Shown here one piece after another: positions 40,435-50,568 of a stretch of 64,000 bases of DNA. Source of the DNA: Polynucleobacter aenigmaticus. GTDB lineage: Bacteria; Pseudomonadota; Gammaproteobacteria; Burkholderiales; Burkholderiaceae. Under the pieces are notes generated by a model. It was not told where the DNA came from, made no database searches, and saw only the letters and a program-made list of their open reading frames with translations. Position 1 is the stretch's first letter, and every line of letters starts with the position of its first letter. Made by a program: the position numbers and the translations under genes. The stretch lies in NCBI RefSeq assembly GCF_002206635.1, contig NZ_NGUO01000015.1:1-64000 (forward strand), written 5' to 3'.

Positions 40435-40854
40435 TTACTGACTCTTCACGGCAAGGCCGACACGTTTAACGCCATTTTCTTTGAGCTTCGACATGACTTC
40501 CATCACTACTTCATATTTGATGGATTTGTCCGCTGCGAGCACTACTGGTTGCTCGGCCGATTTTTCTGCTTGTGATCTTGCAAATGCACCGAGCTCAAAT
40601 TTATTGAGTGTTTGCACAGGATCACCGCCTTTGCGAACGATGACATTTTCATTGGCATCAATCGTTAAAAAGACGGGGGGTAAGGATTGCACCTTTGCAC
40701 CACCGACAGTTGGTAAATTGACAACGCCAGGATTGACCATCGGCGCGGTCACCATGAAGATGACCAATAACACCAACATCACATCGATGTAAGGCACCAC
40801 ATTAATGTCAGACATTGCCCGACGCTTGGAAGACTTTCTCAGTGAGCCGCCCAT
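40435..40854 (-). CDS. tolR: Tol-Pal system protein TolR (ExbD family)
   Basis: TolR is the smaller proton-channel partner of TolQ. The 139-aa protein has one membrane segment with the essential aspartate in INVVPYIDVMLVLLVIFMV (Asp near residue 24), followed by a periplasmic domain. It is 3 bases downstream of tolQ and about 20 bases upstream of tolA. Confidence 0.95.
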   Translation of the reverse strand: MGGSLRKSSKRRAMSDINVVPYIDVMLVLLVIFMVTAPMVNPGVVNLPTVGGAKVQSLPPVFLTIDANENVIVRKGGDPVQTLNKFELGAFARSQAEKSAEQPVVLAADKSIKYEVVMEVMSKLKENGVKRVGLAVKSQ

Positions 40855-40856
40855 GC

Positions 40857-41513
40857 TTATTTGCCTGAAGCTTGACGTTGCAAGATGTTGGTGAATTCTT
40901 CTATGAAGGTTTCAAAGCGAATGGAGAGGCGATCTACGTCAGTAGCTGTGCGGTTATAGGCGACTACCGCTGGAATGGCGGCAAACAGACCAATCGCAGT
41001 AGCAACCAATGCCTCGGCAATACCGGGGGCTACGGCAGCTAAGGTGGCGTTTTGTACGTTTGCCAAGCCACGGAAGGCATGCATGATGCCCCAAACGGTC
41101 CCAAAGAGGCCAATGTAGGGGGAAACTGAGCCGACGGATGCCAGAAATGGCAGATTGGCTTCTAGCATGTCCATTTCACGTTGGTAGGTGGCCTTCATGG
41201 CACGACGGGCGGCATCGATTTCACGAACTTTCATGAACTCCTGCATGCCAGCCTCAAAGATATGCTCTAAAACGGCGTCGCTGCGGGTATTGCGCTGAGC
41301 GGCTTCCAAAAGGGTATTCAGGTCGCCACCGGACCAAAAGTCCCTCTCAAAACGCTCGGTATCACGTCTGACGCCCCGCAGAATGGCTGTTTTCTTAAAA
41401 ATAATGGTCCAGGAGGCTACGGACATGCCCATTAATAACAACATTACTAGCTGGACTAATAGGCTGGCATTAAGGACTAGGGAGAGGAATGAGAGGTCTT
41501 GAGTAGGTGTCAT
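40857..41513 (-). CDS. tolQ: Tol-Pal system protein TolQ (MotA/ExbB family)
   Basis: TolQ forms the proton channel that powers TolA. The 218-aa protein has three membrane segments: one near the N-terminus (LVQLVMLLLMGMSVASWTII) and two forming the channel core (FLASVGSVSPYIGLFGTVWG and AIGLFAAIPAVVAYNR). It is first in tolQ-R-A-B-pal-cpoB-queC and divergent from glyA with 76 bases between them. ybgC, often upstream, is absent. Confidence 0.95.
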   Translation of the reverse strand: MTPTQDLSFLSLVLNASLLVQLVMLLLMGMSVASWTIIFKKTAILRGVRRDTERFERDFWSGGDLNTLLEAAQRNTRSDAVLEHIFEAGMQEFMKVREIDAARRAMKATYQREMDMLEANLPFLASVGSVSPYIGLFGTVWGIMHAFRGLANVQNATLAAVAPGIAEALVATAIGLFAAIPAVVAYNRTATDVDRLSIRFETFIEEFTNILQRQASGK

Positions 41514-41589
41514 GGTGGATTTTGTATGATGTAGGTTGATTTTACTAAGTTAATTCACTCAGCAATCCAACTTCTTCAGGATTATTACT

Positions 41590-42834
41590 ATGTTTGACCG
41601 CCAAAACACTTTAGCCAAAACTGACCCAGAGTTGTGGGCATCGATTCAGAATGAGAATAAGCGTCAGGAAGACCATATTGAACTCATCGCTTCAGAGAAC
41701 TACGCCTCCCCAGCAGTAATGCAGGCACAAGGCTCTCAGCTAACCAATAAGTATGCTGAAGGCTATCCAGGCAAGCGTTATTACGGTGGTTGTGAATTTG
41801 TAGATGTAGCCGAGCAATTGGCAATTGATCGAGTGAAAGCTCTTTACGGCGCTGAGGCAGCGAACGTGCAGCCCCATTGTGGCGCATCTGCAAATCAAGC
41901 TGTGTTCTTGGCGTTCTTAAAACCCGGCGATACCTTCATGGGTATGAGCTTGGCTGAAGGTGGTCACTTGACCCACGGTATGGCATTAAATATGAGCGGT
42001 AAGTGGTTTAACCCGATTTCCTATGGCCTCGATAAAAACGAAGTGATCGATTACGAGCAGATGGAGCGTTTGGCTCGTGAGCACAAACCTAAATTGATTA
42101 TTGCTGGTGCATCTGCCTACTCTCTCAAGATCGATTGGGAGCGTATTGGTAAGCTAGCAAAAGAAGTTGGCGCAATTTTTATGGTGGATATGGCGCATTA
42201 CTCTGGCCTCATTGCCGCCGGTGTTTATCCTAATCCAGTGCCGCACGCAGATATCGTGACTTCCACAACGCATAAGAGTTTGCGCGGCCCCCGTGGCGGC
42301 ATTATCTTGATGAAGGCTGAGCACGAGAAGGCGATTAACTCGGCAGTATTCCCAGGTCTACAAGGCGGTCCTTTAATGCATGTGATTGCGGCTAAGGCGA
42401 CAGCATTTAAAGAGGCGCAAGAACCTGGTTTTATTGATTATCAAAAGCAGGTCATTGCTAATGCTAAAGCCTTAGCTGAGACCTTGATCTCTCGTGGTCT
42501 GCGCATTGTTTCTGGCGGTACAGATTCTCACGTGATGTTGGTGGACTTACGCGCTAAGAAAATGACCGGTAAAGAGGCTGAGCGTGTATTGGGCGAAGCC
42601 CACATTACTTGTAACAAGAACGGTATTCCAAACGATCCAGAAAAACCTATGGTCACTAGTGGCATTCGTTTGGGTTCACCTGCAATGACGACTCGTGGTT
42701 TTAAGGAGGCTGAAGCAAGACAAGTGGGCAATTTCATTGCGGATGTTTTGGATAACCCAAGTGATGCTGACAATATCGCCAAGGTGCGTGCGCAAGTAGC
42801 TGAGCTGACCAAGCGTTTCCCGGTTTACGGTTAA
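41590..42834 (+). CDS. glyA: Serine hydroxymethyltransferase
   Basis: GlyA interconverts serine and glycine and loads tetrahydrofolate with one-carbon units. The 414-aa PLP enzyme has [20 protein letters not shown] and [20 protein letters not shown]; the PLP lysine is in [18 protein letters not shown] near residue 229. It is 26 bases before nrdR, the usual pair. I saw no glycine riboswitch in the short leader. Confidence 0.98.
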   Translation: MFDRQNTLAKTDPELWASIQNENKRQEDHIELIASENYASPAVMQAQGSQLTNKYAEGYPGKRYYGGCEFVDVAEQLAIDRVKALYGAEAANVQPHCGASANQAVFLAFLKPGDTFMGMSLAEGGHLTHGMALNMSGKWFNPISYGLDKNEVIDYEQMERLAREHKPKLIIAGASAYSLKIDWERIGKLAKEVGAIFMVDMAHYSGLIAAGVYPNPVPHADIVTSTTHKSLRGPRGGIILMKAEHEKAINSAVFPGLQGGPLMHVIAAKATAFKEAQEPGFIDYQKQVIANAKALAETLISRGLRIVSGGTDSHVMLVDLRAKKMTGKEAERVLGEAHITCNKNGIPNDPEKPMVTSGIRLGSPAMTTRGFKEAEARQVGNFIADVLDNPSDADNIAKVRAQVAELTKRFPVYG

Positions 42835-42860
42835 GCACCAGAGCCTCAAGAAAGTATTCA

Positions 42861-43307
42861 TTGCGCTGCCCTTTTTGCCATAACGACGATACCCAGGTAC
42901 TCGATACCCGGGTATCTGACGAAGGCGATAGTATTCGTCGCCGTCGCCGTTGTACAAAGTGCGATAAACGGTTTACGACCTATGAGCGTGTAGAGCTGGT
43001 GTTACCAGCGATCGTAAAGAAAAATGGTAGTCGTGTGGATTACAGTCATGAGAAGTTAGCAAGCTCAATCAAGCTCGCTTTACGCAAACGGCCAGTATCT
43101 TCTGACTCCGTAGATGAAGCCATCGGTCGCATTGAAGAAAAGCTTTTGAGCCTTGGCGAAAAAGAAATTCCGAGCGAACGCGTTGGTGAGCTCGTGATGC
43201 GCGAACTCAAACGATTGGATAAGGTGGCTTACATTCGCTTTGCTTCAGTCTATCGAAGCTTTGCAGATATTGAATCATTTGAGAGCGCCCTTAAAGAGCT
43301 CAAATAA
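42861..43307 (+). CDS. nrdR: Transcriptional repressor NrdR
   Basis: NrdR represses ribonucleotide reductase genes in response to ATP/dATP. The 148-aa protein starts at a TTG codon preceded by AAGAAAG, and its start [17 protein letters not shown] is the family start. A zinc ribbon uses C3, C6, C31 and C34. The ATP-cone domain follows, from about residue 46 ([19 protein letters not shown]). It is transcribed after glyA and ends before a terminator shared with adk. Confidence 0.96.
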   Translation: MRCPFCHNDDTQVLDTRVSDEGDSIRRRRRCTKCDKRFTTYERVELVLPAIVKKNGSRVDYSHEKLASSIKLALRKRPVSSDSVDEAIGRIEEKLLSLGEKEIPSERVGELVMRELKRLDKVAYIRFASVYRSFADIESFESALKELK

Positions 43308-43337
43308 TCCCTGATTGAAAGATTTGGGGCAATAAAA

Positions 43338-43366
43338 AAAGGACTGCAATTGAACTGCAGTCCTTT
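43338..43366. terminator. Bidirectional intrinsic terminator between nrdR and adk
   Basis: An 11-bp perfect inverted repeat AAAGGACTGCA (43338-43348) and TGCAGTCCTTT (43356-43366) with a 7-base loop. A's precede and a T-rich stretch follows, so it fits a terminator for either of the converging genes. Confidence 0.88.
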
Positions 43367-43386
43367 CTGCTTTTACAGAAAATGAA

Positions 43387-44073
<687 letters not shown>

Positions 44074-44156
44074 TCATTGTCCCGTATTTTTTCGGGATCC
44101 TTTGTAACCAATTCCTAGGATTATCCCCGAGAAGCCTTCAGGGTCGGGATTCTGAC

Positions 44157-44912
44157 TTATCTGGCTAGGATCTGGCGGACTCGTTCGAGGTCTTCGGCCG
44201 TATCAACCCCAGCTGGCGGGGCTTCGCTGGCGGTATGGACGGCAATACGGTAACCATTCCAGAGAGCTCTTAGTTGCTCAAGTGCCTCCGCCTGCTCTGG
44301 TGGAGCTGGATTAAGTCGGGTATAGGCCTCTAAAAAGTCTGCCCGGTAGGCATAAATGCCAAGGTGACGTAAGTGCGTGACATCCTGAGCTAACTCTGGG
44401 TCGCGCACAAAGGGAATGCTCGCTCTTGAGAAATACAAGGCTTCACCAGCTTTGTTGAGAACCACTTTAACTACATTTGGGTTGGTAATTTCTGAGGCAT
44501 CTGTAATTGGCACTGCAACAGTAGAGATGGCGCAAGCAGTGTTATCTGCCAATGTTTGGGCTACCTGATTAATTAATTCTGGTGGAATAAGGGGCTCATC
44601 ACCTTGCACGTTTACAACCAGAGTATCTGCTGGAAGTTTTAAAAGTTGCGCTACTTCTGCAATTCGGTCTGTACCGGTAGGATGATCTGGGCTGGTCAGT
44701 AGGCACTCAATGCGGTACTCATCACAGGCTGCTTGGATCTCTGGAGAGTCGGTCGCTACCACTACGCTTTGTGCATTTGATTGCCGTGCACGCTCAGCTA
44801 CTCGAATCACCATCGGCTTGCCGCCAATATCAGCAAGTGGTTTGCGAGGCAAGCGAGTTGATCCTAGCCTTGCCGGAATCACTACTAAAAATTCTGGGGG
44901 CTTGTTATTCAT
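44157..44912 (-). CDS. kdsB: 3-deoxy-manno-octulosonate cytidylyltransferase (CMP-Kdo synthetase)
   Basis: KdsB activates Kdo with CTP for transfer to lipid A. With the ATG at 44912 the protein is 251 aa and starts MNNKPPEFLVVIPARLGSTR, where the family begins; an ATG 12 codons upstream would overlap the previous gene. Signatures are LGSTRLPRKPLADIGGKPMV and VVNVQGDEPLIPPELI. It follows the Trm112-like gene and lpxK in the same direction. Confidence 0.96.
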   Translation of the reverse strand: MNNKPPEFLVVIPARLGSTRLPRKPLADIGGKPMVIRVAERARQSNAQSVVVATDSPEIQAACDEYRIECLLTSPDHPTGTDRIAEVAQLLKLPADTLVVNVQGDEPLIPPELINQVAQTLADNTACAISTVAVPITDASEITNPNVVKVVLNKAGEALYFSRASIPFVRDPELAQDVTHLRHLGIYAYRADFLEAYTRLNPAPPEQAEALEQLRALWNGYRIAVHTASEAPPAGVDTAEDLERVRQILAR

Positions 44913-44938
44913 CTTAGGTTCAATCAGTTGTGATTGAA

Positions 44939-45118
44939 TTAATTGCATTCATCGGCCGAGAGGCTACGTGCCTCATCGACCAACATCACGGGGATGTCAT
45001 TACGAATCGGGTAGGCCAGGCGATCTGCCTTGCAAATCAACTCATGTTTCTCGCTATCTAAATGCAAAGTGCTTTTGCATAAAGGGCAAACCAAAATCTC
45101 AAGTAGGCGCTTATCCAT
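44939..45118 (-). CDS. Trm112 family protein (YcaR-like)
   Basis: This 59-aa protein has the family opening [20 protein letters not shown], with a C-x2-C pair at residues 11 and 14, a further Cys at residue 29 and [16 protein letters not shown]. In eukaryotes and archaea Trm112 partners methyltransferases; bacterial YcaR-type proteins have unclear function. The gene sits between lpxK and kdsB, the standard lpxK-ycaR-kdsB order in proteobacteria, 19 bases from lpxK. Confidence 0.93.
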   Translation of the reverse strand: MDKRLLEILVCPLCKSTLHLDSEKHELICKADRLAYPIRNDIPVMLVDEARSLSADECN

Positions 45119-45137
45119 ATCTGCTCTTTGTTATCTT

Positions 45138-46229
45138 TTATAAGGTGTATTGGTTGGGATCAGGTCTTTGCAAAATCGACTGCAACCAATCTGCTAATGC
45201 ATTGGGAATCTCTAAACTCATAGGAACTACCCAAATACGTTCGTCGTTCATTAAGGCACATTTTACGGCATCCTTTTCCGTAATCAGAATGCATTGCGCA
45301 TTGATTTTGGCGAAAAATTCTGGAGTAAAGGTGCTGTGATCTGCTAGCCCGATTGATTTGCCAGCGATTCCCTGCTTGAGCAAGTCATCAAAAAAGCGCT
45401 GTGGATTACCAATCGCTGCCACGGCCGTAATTTTGTTTGGTAGATAGGCATCAGCAATAGCAGAGAGCGATTGCGTATTGCTTGGATTGATTAGCTGATA
45501 AGGGGTACCCAATTGACCAGCTAAAGTGAAAGCACGGCGACCTAAAAAATACTCATCGCTATGGCTGGCAGACGTATTCATACCGGTCATTAGGGTTGCA
45601 TCACGCTCGCGAGTGGCAGGCTCCCGCAAAGGACCTGCTGGCAATAAAAAACCATTTCCCTCTCCGCGTTGATCGCGAACTACCAACTCGATATCACGAC
45701 CACCCTCTCTTGCGGGCCAACGCACTAAATCCCGATGCTGTAGACCATCGTCACTAATGATGACATTCACGGAAGGATCGCGCTTAAGGAGTGATCGAAT
45801 ACTTTGTGTTCGCTTAGGGTGTACCCAAATCGGAAATTGATCCTGTGTGCGTTTAGCAATCAATACTGGTTCATCGCCCACATGTGCTGGGTCTGAAGCG
45901 CTATCTACTGGAATCGGCGACCTGGCCGCGGTTGCACCATAGCCTCTGCTAATAATGCCAGGCTTCCATCCCATGCGCGCAAGACGCTCTGCTAATGCAA
46001 TGACGATAGGTGTTTTGCCAGTTCCACCTACACGGATGTTACCCACAATAATGATGGGAACTGCTTGAGTGTTTCGCTTTCTGAGATCTAAATCATTGAT
46101 CAGATCAAGGCCGCGATTAATTAATCCGTAGAGCCAAGATAAGGGCCACAGGATTAGACTGGTCGGCCCGCGTCTCTCCCAAAACTTGGGAGCCTTATTG
46201 AAGAAAGAAGATTTTTTAAAGGATGACAT
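45138..46229 (-). CDS. lpxK: Tetraacyldisaccharide 4'-kinase LpxK
   Basis: LpxK phosphorylates the 4' position of the lipid A disaccharide. The 363-aa inner-membrane-associated enzyme has an N-terminal hydrophobic region and the P-loop IVGNIRVGGTGKTPIVIALA near residue 60-80. NVIISDDGLQHRDL holds the family DDG-Q-H motif. It lies downstream of the exbD gene (54-base gap) and upstream of ycaR and kdsB. Confidence 0.96.
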   Translation of the reverse strand: MSSFKKSSFFNKAPKFWERRGPTSLILWPLSWLYGLINRGLDLINDLDLRKRNTQAVPIIIVGNIRVGGTGKTPIVIALAERLARMGWKPGIISRGYGATAARSPIPVDSASDPAHVGDEPVLIAKRTQDQFPIWVHPKRTQSIRSLLKRDPSVNVIISDDGLQHRDLVRWPAREGGRDIELVVRDQRGEGNGFLLPAGPLREPATRERDATLMTGMNTSASHSDEYFLGRRAFTLAGQLGTPYQLINPSNTQSLSAIADAYLPNKITAVAAIGNPQRFFDDLLKQGIAGKSIGLADHSTFTPEFFAKINAQCILITEKDAVKCALMNDERIWVVPMSLEIPNALADWLQSILQRPDPNQYTL

Positions 46230-46283
46230 TCAGGAAGATTTGATTAACTCAATTTTGCTTTCGTACTGGATCTCGCATTGGAT

Positions 46284-46730
46284 CTACTTCTTGGTAGTTT
46301 GACTGCTAAATACAATATTGGATAGATTAGCATCGCGTGCTGCCTCTAGAGCGCTCATGACTGCTTGATGTGGCGCTCTGGCATCGGCATCTATGTTCAC
46401 TTGAATTGCATTATCTTTATTGAGGGCGCTGAGGCTATTGCTTAGCTGGCTTCGATCAGTCACTTTGCCATTAATAGCAAAACGCCCATCTCGACTGACG
46501 GCAATATGAATTTGCTTCACCTCTGATTGGCTGCTCACACCATTGGCGGTAGGCAGCGTGATAGCCAATTCTTGATAGCGGGTAAAGGTGGTGGAGATCA
46601 TCAAGAAAATCAATACCACTAGCAACACATCAATAAAGGGAATGAGATTAATTTCAGGCTCTACTGAAGTGGACTTCACCCCCAGAGAGAATCTCCCTTG
46701 GTGATGAAGGCTGTTATCTAGCCAACTCAT
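46284..46730 (-). CDS. ExbD/TolR family biopolymer transporter subunit
   Basis: The 148-aa protein has one membrane segment with the proton-carrying aspartate, PEINLIPFIDVLLVVLIFLM (Asp near residue 34), and a periplasmic domain. It works with an ExbB/TolQ-type channel and overlaps the upstream channel gene by 4 bases. It is distinct from tolR at 40.4 kb. No tonB is adjacent; the lpxK link suggests a conserved gene order rather than a lipid role. Confidence 0.92.
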   Translation of the reverse strand: MSWLDNSLHHQGRFSLGVKSTSVEPEINLIPFIDVLLVVLIFLMISTTFTRYQELAITLPTANGVSSQSEVKQIHIAVSRDGRFAINGKVTDRSQLSNSLSALNKDNAIQVNIDADARAPHQAVMSALEAARDANLSNIVFSSQTTKK

Positions 46731-47377
46731 TTTTTATCCGCAGGATCGGCATGGATGGAATACAGCTTTTTAAATAATTGACGGGTAAATTCTTCGCACT
46801 CATGTTGGCGTTGATTAGCCATGGCGCGTAAACCACGCCAAGCAGCTAAAGCGGGAATGGCGATCAATAATCCAAAGGCAGTGTTGTATAGCGCTACAGA
46901 AATACCATGAGCCAATTGTTGAGGGCTTCCAGCGCCACCATTAATGGTGCCTTGACTACCAAAGATTTCAATCATGCCAACAACAGTACCAAAGAGGCCT
47001 AGTAGGGGAGCTACTGTCGCGATAGTTGCTAGAGCACCCAAATAACGATCTAGCTTAAGCCAAGTGGTCTGAGCGCTTGCTTGCAACTCTTCTAAGGCGG
47101 CGTCCGCCAAACTGCCAGCCACTTTTTCACGTAGGATGCAGGCAAAAAGTGGCCCCGCTGGCGACAACTGACCGATAGCGCTAATTTCAGACTCGGCGAC
47201 AGCTTTTTGCTGTGAAACCGCATTAGCAAGCCCGAACACAGCCTCAAGACTATCTTTGGGAAAAATATGTATTTGGCGCAAATACCAGGCTCGCTCAATG
47301 ACAATAGCAAGCCCAATAATGGAGATGATGAGAAGGGGCCAGATAGGCCAACCGGCAGACAGTAAGATTGAGTACAT
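46727..47377 (-). CDS. MotA/TolQ/ExbB family proton channel protein
   Basis: The 216-aa protein has three membrane segments: WPLLIISIIGLAIVIERAWY near the N-terminus and the channel core ATIATVAPLLGLFGTVVGMI and NTAFGLLIAIPALAAWRGL. It is the larger partner of the downstream ExbD-like protein, with which it overlaps. About 315 bases separate its start from xseA, and both genes read away from this gap. Confidence 0.92.
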   Translation of the reverse strand: MYSILLSAGWPIWPLLIISIIGLAIVIERAWYLRQIHIFPKDSLEAVFGLANAVSQQKAVAESEISAIGQLSPAGPLFACILREKVAGSLADAALEELQASAQTTWLKLDRYLGALATIATVAPLLGLFGTVVGMIEIFGSQGTINGGAGSPQQLAHGISVALYNTAFGLLIAIPALAAWRGLRAMANQRQHECEEFTRQLFKKLYSIHADPADKK

Positions 47378-47692
47378 AAGTTCAGTACTGTAGCTGAATT
47401 AAAAACTCGTTTTCATAAAGCCATCCTGTGGATAACTCTGTGCAAAACTTTTTAGAATGCGAGCTATAGGTCCTTGATTAATATTGAATAAGGGGTATTT
47501 TGGGTGAAACGATTTAAAATACCCTGTAAAAATAGTCTATATAAATCATATGCTTAAAAATTTAATAGTTGATTTATTAGACGTTTTGGGTCAGTAATTA
47601 CTTACTTTTGAGTATTAAACCCACATCAAATCAGCTTCTGTGGATATTTATTGACCCCTAAGCCTGATGGTTGTGTAGAAAAAGAGAAAAAA
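47378..47692. promoter_or_regulatory. AT-rich divergent promoter region with DnaA-box-like sites
   Basis: This 315-bp gap between exbB (minus) and xseA (plus) has no gene. It holds a perfect DnaA-box consensus (TGTGGATAA at 47427-47435, the reverse of TTATCCACA) and a one-mismatch site (TGTGGATAT at 47639-47647). A perfect 9-bp inverted repeat GGGTATTTT/AAAATACCC lies at 47493-47524, and most of the sequence between is AT-rich. Promoters for both genes should lie here; I could not assign them. Confidence 0.5.
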
Positions 47693-48928
47693 ATGTCGGA
47701 AATACCAAGAGAAATCCTCAGTGTTGGCGATCTAAACCGTGCCATTGCTAGCTCTTTAGAGGAGCGCTTCGATACCGTTTGGGTTAGCGGGGAGATTTCT
47801 AATTTCAAGGCTTATGACAGTGGGCACTGGTACTTTTCCCTAAAAGATGAAGAGGGTCAGATTCGTTGCGTGATGTTCCGGGGACGTAATGGACAAGTCG
47901 GGTTTATGCCCCAATCGGGGGATTTGGTAGAGGTCGCCGCCAATCTTGGGTTTTATGTCCCGCGGGGCGATATTCAGCTCACGGTGCAAAGCATGCGTCG
48001 CGCTGGCATGGGTGGCCTGTATGAAGCCTTCTTAAAACTCAAAGCCAAACTGGCAAAAGAGGGTTTATTCGATGCTGAGCGCAAACGCGAGATTCCGACC
48101 CACCCCAGAGCGATTGGCATTATTACTTCGCCACAGGCTGCAGCCTTAAAGGATGTACTGAGCACATTGGGCAGAAGAGCGCCGCATATCCCGATTGTGA
48201 TTTACCCCACGCTGGTACAGGGCCCAGATGCACCTGCCGGAATTATTTCCGCTTTGAAGGCCGCCGAAAAAGAAAATGCTGTGGATGTCATTTTGTTGGT
48301 GAGGGGGGGTGGCAGCACTGAAGACCTTTGGGCCTTTAATGATGAGAAGCTGGCTTACGCAATCGCACAGTCTCCTATCCCAATCGTGAGTGGGGTTGGC
48401 CATGAAACTGATGTCACGATTGCTGACTTTGTAGCAGACTTACGTGCTCCAACGCCGACGGGCGCGGCAGAATTGGCTGCACCACGACGCGATCAGATGT
48501 TGCAAGAGTTGGATGCCATCATGCAGGCACTATTGCAAAGAGTAAGGCAGCGTGTTGAGCGTGAAGCACAAACTTTAGATCAATTAGCCCTGAGATTAAG
48601 TCATGCCTTACCCAATCCCGATCGGATGCGCGAGCAAATTAATAGTTGGCAGAGGCAACTCAACCAAGCATGGCTAGTCAGAGTTGAGAATTGGAAGCGG
48701 GATCAAGGCCACTTTCAGTCTCAGTTGGAAATGCTTAATCCGCAAAGAACCCTAGAGCGTGGCTATGCCGTCATTCTGAGCGGCAAAGGGAAATCCGATG
48801 AAGATCAAGCAATGCATGCAGTGCGCAATCCGAGTGAACTTAATACGGAAAGCGTATTTGAGGTGCGCTTAGCTGAAGGCCGGGCAGATGTTCAGTTTGA
48901 GAGGATTGATTCGCAACAGTCAAGCTAA
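47693..48928 (+). CDS. xseA: Exodeoxyribonuclease VII large subunit
   Basis: XseA with XseB forms the single-strand-specific exonuclease VII. The 411-aa protein (ATG at 47693, just after the A-rich GAGAAAAAA) has an N-terminal OB fold (VWVSGEISNFKAYDSGHWYF) and the catalytic domain with GIITSPQAAALKDVLSTLG, RGGGSTEDLWAFNDEKLA and GHETDVTIADFVADLRAPTP. The C-terminal part is coiled. It overlaps the murB stop by 4 bases. Confidence 0.96.
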   Translation: MSEIPREILSVGDLNRAIASSLEERFDTVWVSGEISNFKAYDSGHWYFSLKDEEGQIRCVMFRGRNGQVGFMPQSGDLVEVAANLGFYVPRGDIQLTVQSMRRAGMGGLYEAFLKLKAKLAKEGLFDAERKREIPTHPRAIGIITSPQAAALKDVLSTLGRRAPHIPIVIYPTLVQGPDAPAGIISALKAAEKENAVDVILLVRGGGSTEDLWAFNDEKLAYAIAQSPIPIVSGVGHETDVTIADFVADLRAPTPTGAAELAAPRRDQMLQELDAIMQALLQRVRQRVEREAQTLDQLALRLSHALPNPDRMREQINSWQRQLNQAWLVRVENWKRDQGHFQSQLEMLNPQRTLERGYAVILSGKGKSDEDQAMHAVRNPSELNTESVFEVRLAEGRADVQFERIDSQQSS

Positions 48929-49965
48929 AGAATATTTGGCTCGATCTCAAGCTGTACTCCAAACTGCTTGAGAACTTCATCTTGAATCTGCTTCGCTAGA
49001 TTCAAGATATCGGTTGATGTCCCACCGCCATGATTCACAAGCACTAGCGCCTGATTTTCATAAACGCCAACGGGGCCAACCCGCCTGCCCTTAAAGCCGC
49101 ATTGATCGATTAACCAACCGGCTGCTAGCTTGCGTTTCTCCGGCCCATCGGGGTAAGACACTAAGCCTGGGAATTGCTTAATCAGCAGATCATGTTGATC
49201 GTTACCCACAATCGGATTCTGAAAAAAACTTCCAGCATTGCCAATCACCTTGGGGTCTGGCAACTTCTTCGATCGAATGGCGCATACCGCATCAAAAATT
49301 TGCTTAGCACTTGGGCTGGAGTTTGACTCAGTAAATTGCTTTGCCAGATCGGCGTATTGCAATCGCGCTTGCCAGACTTTGGGGATTTTAAAAACGACCT
49401 TTGTCACGATAAATCGATTGGGATTTTGCTTAAAGTAGCTATCGCGGTAGGCAAATTGGCATGCCTCTTGAGGGAAGGCGACAAAGGTATTGGCCATAGA
49501 ATCAAATGCTTCGATACTATCGATATATTCCCCGACCTCAACGCCGTAGGCGCCAATGTTTTGAATGGGGGCCGCACCCACAGTTCCAGGAATTAATGCA
49601 AGGTTTTCAAGTCCCGGGAGATGGTGCTCTAGAGTCCAAGCAACCAACTCATGCCAATTCACCCCCGCACCAACTGCTAGCCATGTGTTTTGTTCATCCA
49701 ACTTGATCACTTCTTGACCCAGAATATTAATCAGTAGGGTTGCTCCAGGCAAAGCAGCTGGAAGGATTACGTTGCTGCCACCGCCTAATGCGCGCCAGGC
49801 CAGCTTCTTATCGCTAAGCCCTTCCATCAGCACTGGCAATTGATCTGCGGAGGTAATCTCGTAAGCAAAATCCGCAATAGATTCCAGGCCAAAGCTATTC
49901 CGGTGCTTGAGCCCCATATTGGAAGTCAATTTTGCTGGTTTAGGCGCAATTTTCGCGGAGTTCAT
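48925..49965 (-). CDS. murB: UDP-N-acetylenolpyruvoylglucosamine reductase MurB
   Basis: MurB reduces enolpyruvyl-UDP-GlcNAc to UDP-MurNAc with NADPH and FAD. The 346-aa type I enzyme shows the FAD segment WRALGGGSNVILPAALPGAT, then LIPGTVGAAPIQNIGAYGVE, and near the C-terminus GNAGSFFQNPIV with the catalytic serine. It converges with xseA and is divergent from yajQ. Confidence 0.96.
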   Translation of the reverse strand: MNSAKIAPKPAKLTSNMGLKHRNSFGLESIADFAYEITSADQLPVLMEGLSDKKLAWRALGGGSNVILPAALPGATLLINILGQEVIKLDEQNTWLAVGAGVNWHELVAWTLEHHLPGLENLALIPGTVGAAPIQNIGAYGVEVGEYIDSIEAFDSMANTFVAFPQEACQFAYRDSYFKQNPNRFIVTKVVFKIPKVWQARLQYADLAKQFTESNSSPSAKQIFDAVCAIRSKKLPDPKVIGNAGSFFQNPIVGNDQHDLLIKQFPGLVSYPDGPEKRKLAAGWLIDQCGFKGRRVGPVGVYENQALVLVNHGGGTSTDILNLAKQIQDEVLKQFGVQLEIEPNIL

Positions 49966-50082
49966 GCCACAATCTTATTCGTGTTCGAGTTTCTATTCGT
50001 AATTTATGGAAAAACTTGAAAAGTAACAATGCAATGATTCAATTTGCAGAATTCATTACCCAGATTATTTAAGGAGTTTGAG

Positions 50083-50568
50083 ATGCCCTCATTTGACGTA
50101 GTTTGTGAGCCAGACATGATTGAGTTGAAGAACGCAATCGAGCAATCCAATAAAGAGATTACCAACCGTTTTGACTTTAAAGGCTCTGATAGCCGGGTTG
50201 AGCAAAAGGATGAGACGCTTATCTTGTTTGGTGATGACGACTTCAAGTTAGGCCAAGTTCGCGATGTGCTTTACAGCAAGATGGCTAAACGTAATGTGGA
50301 TGTGCGCTACCTGAAGGACGATAAAAAAGAGACTATCGGTAGCGATAAGCGCAAGCAGACGATGAAGATTCAAAAAGGGATTACTTCAGAGTTGGCTAAA
50401 AAAGTAGTGCGCATCATTAAAGACAGCAAGATTAAGGTTCAGGCAAGTATTCAGGGTGATGCAGTGCGCGTAACAGGTACCAAGCGCGACGACTTGCAAG
50501 AAACCATGACAATGCTAAAGAAGGAAGTATCCGAGGCGCCATTAGGCTTTAATAACTTCCGTGACTAA
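50083..50568 (+). CDS. YajQ family protein (nucleotide or cyclic-di-GMP binding)
   Basis: The 161-aa protein starts [20 protein letters not shown], as do all YajQ proteins, so the ATG at 50083 (with a preceding AAGGAG) is chosen over 50044. [20 protein letters not shown] is the family core. Members bind nucleic acids or cyclic-di-GMP; the physiological role in this organism is unknown. Its last 8 bases overlap the xerD start. Confidence 0.94.
   Translation: MPSFDVVCEPDMIELKNAIEQSNKEITNRFDFKGSDSRVEQKDETLILFGDDDFKLGQVRDVLYSKMAKRNVDVRYLKDDKKETIGSDKRKQTMKIQKGITSELAKKVVRIIKDSKIKVQASIQGDAVRVTGTKRDDLQETMTMLKKEVSEAPLGFNNFRD

Noticed and set aside
47427..47435. Chromosomal replication origin
   Set aside because: Only one perfect and one imperfect DnaA box, with no dnaA, dnaN or gyrB nearby.
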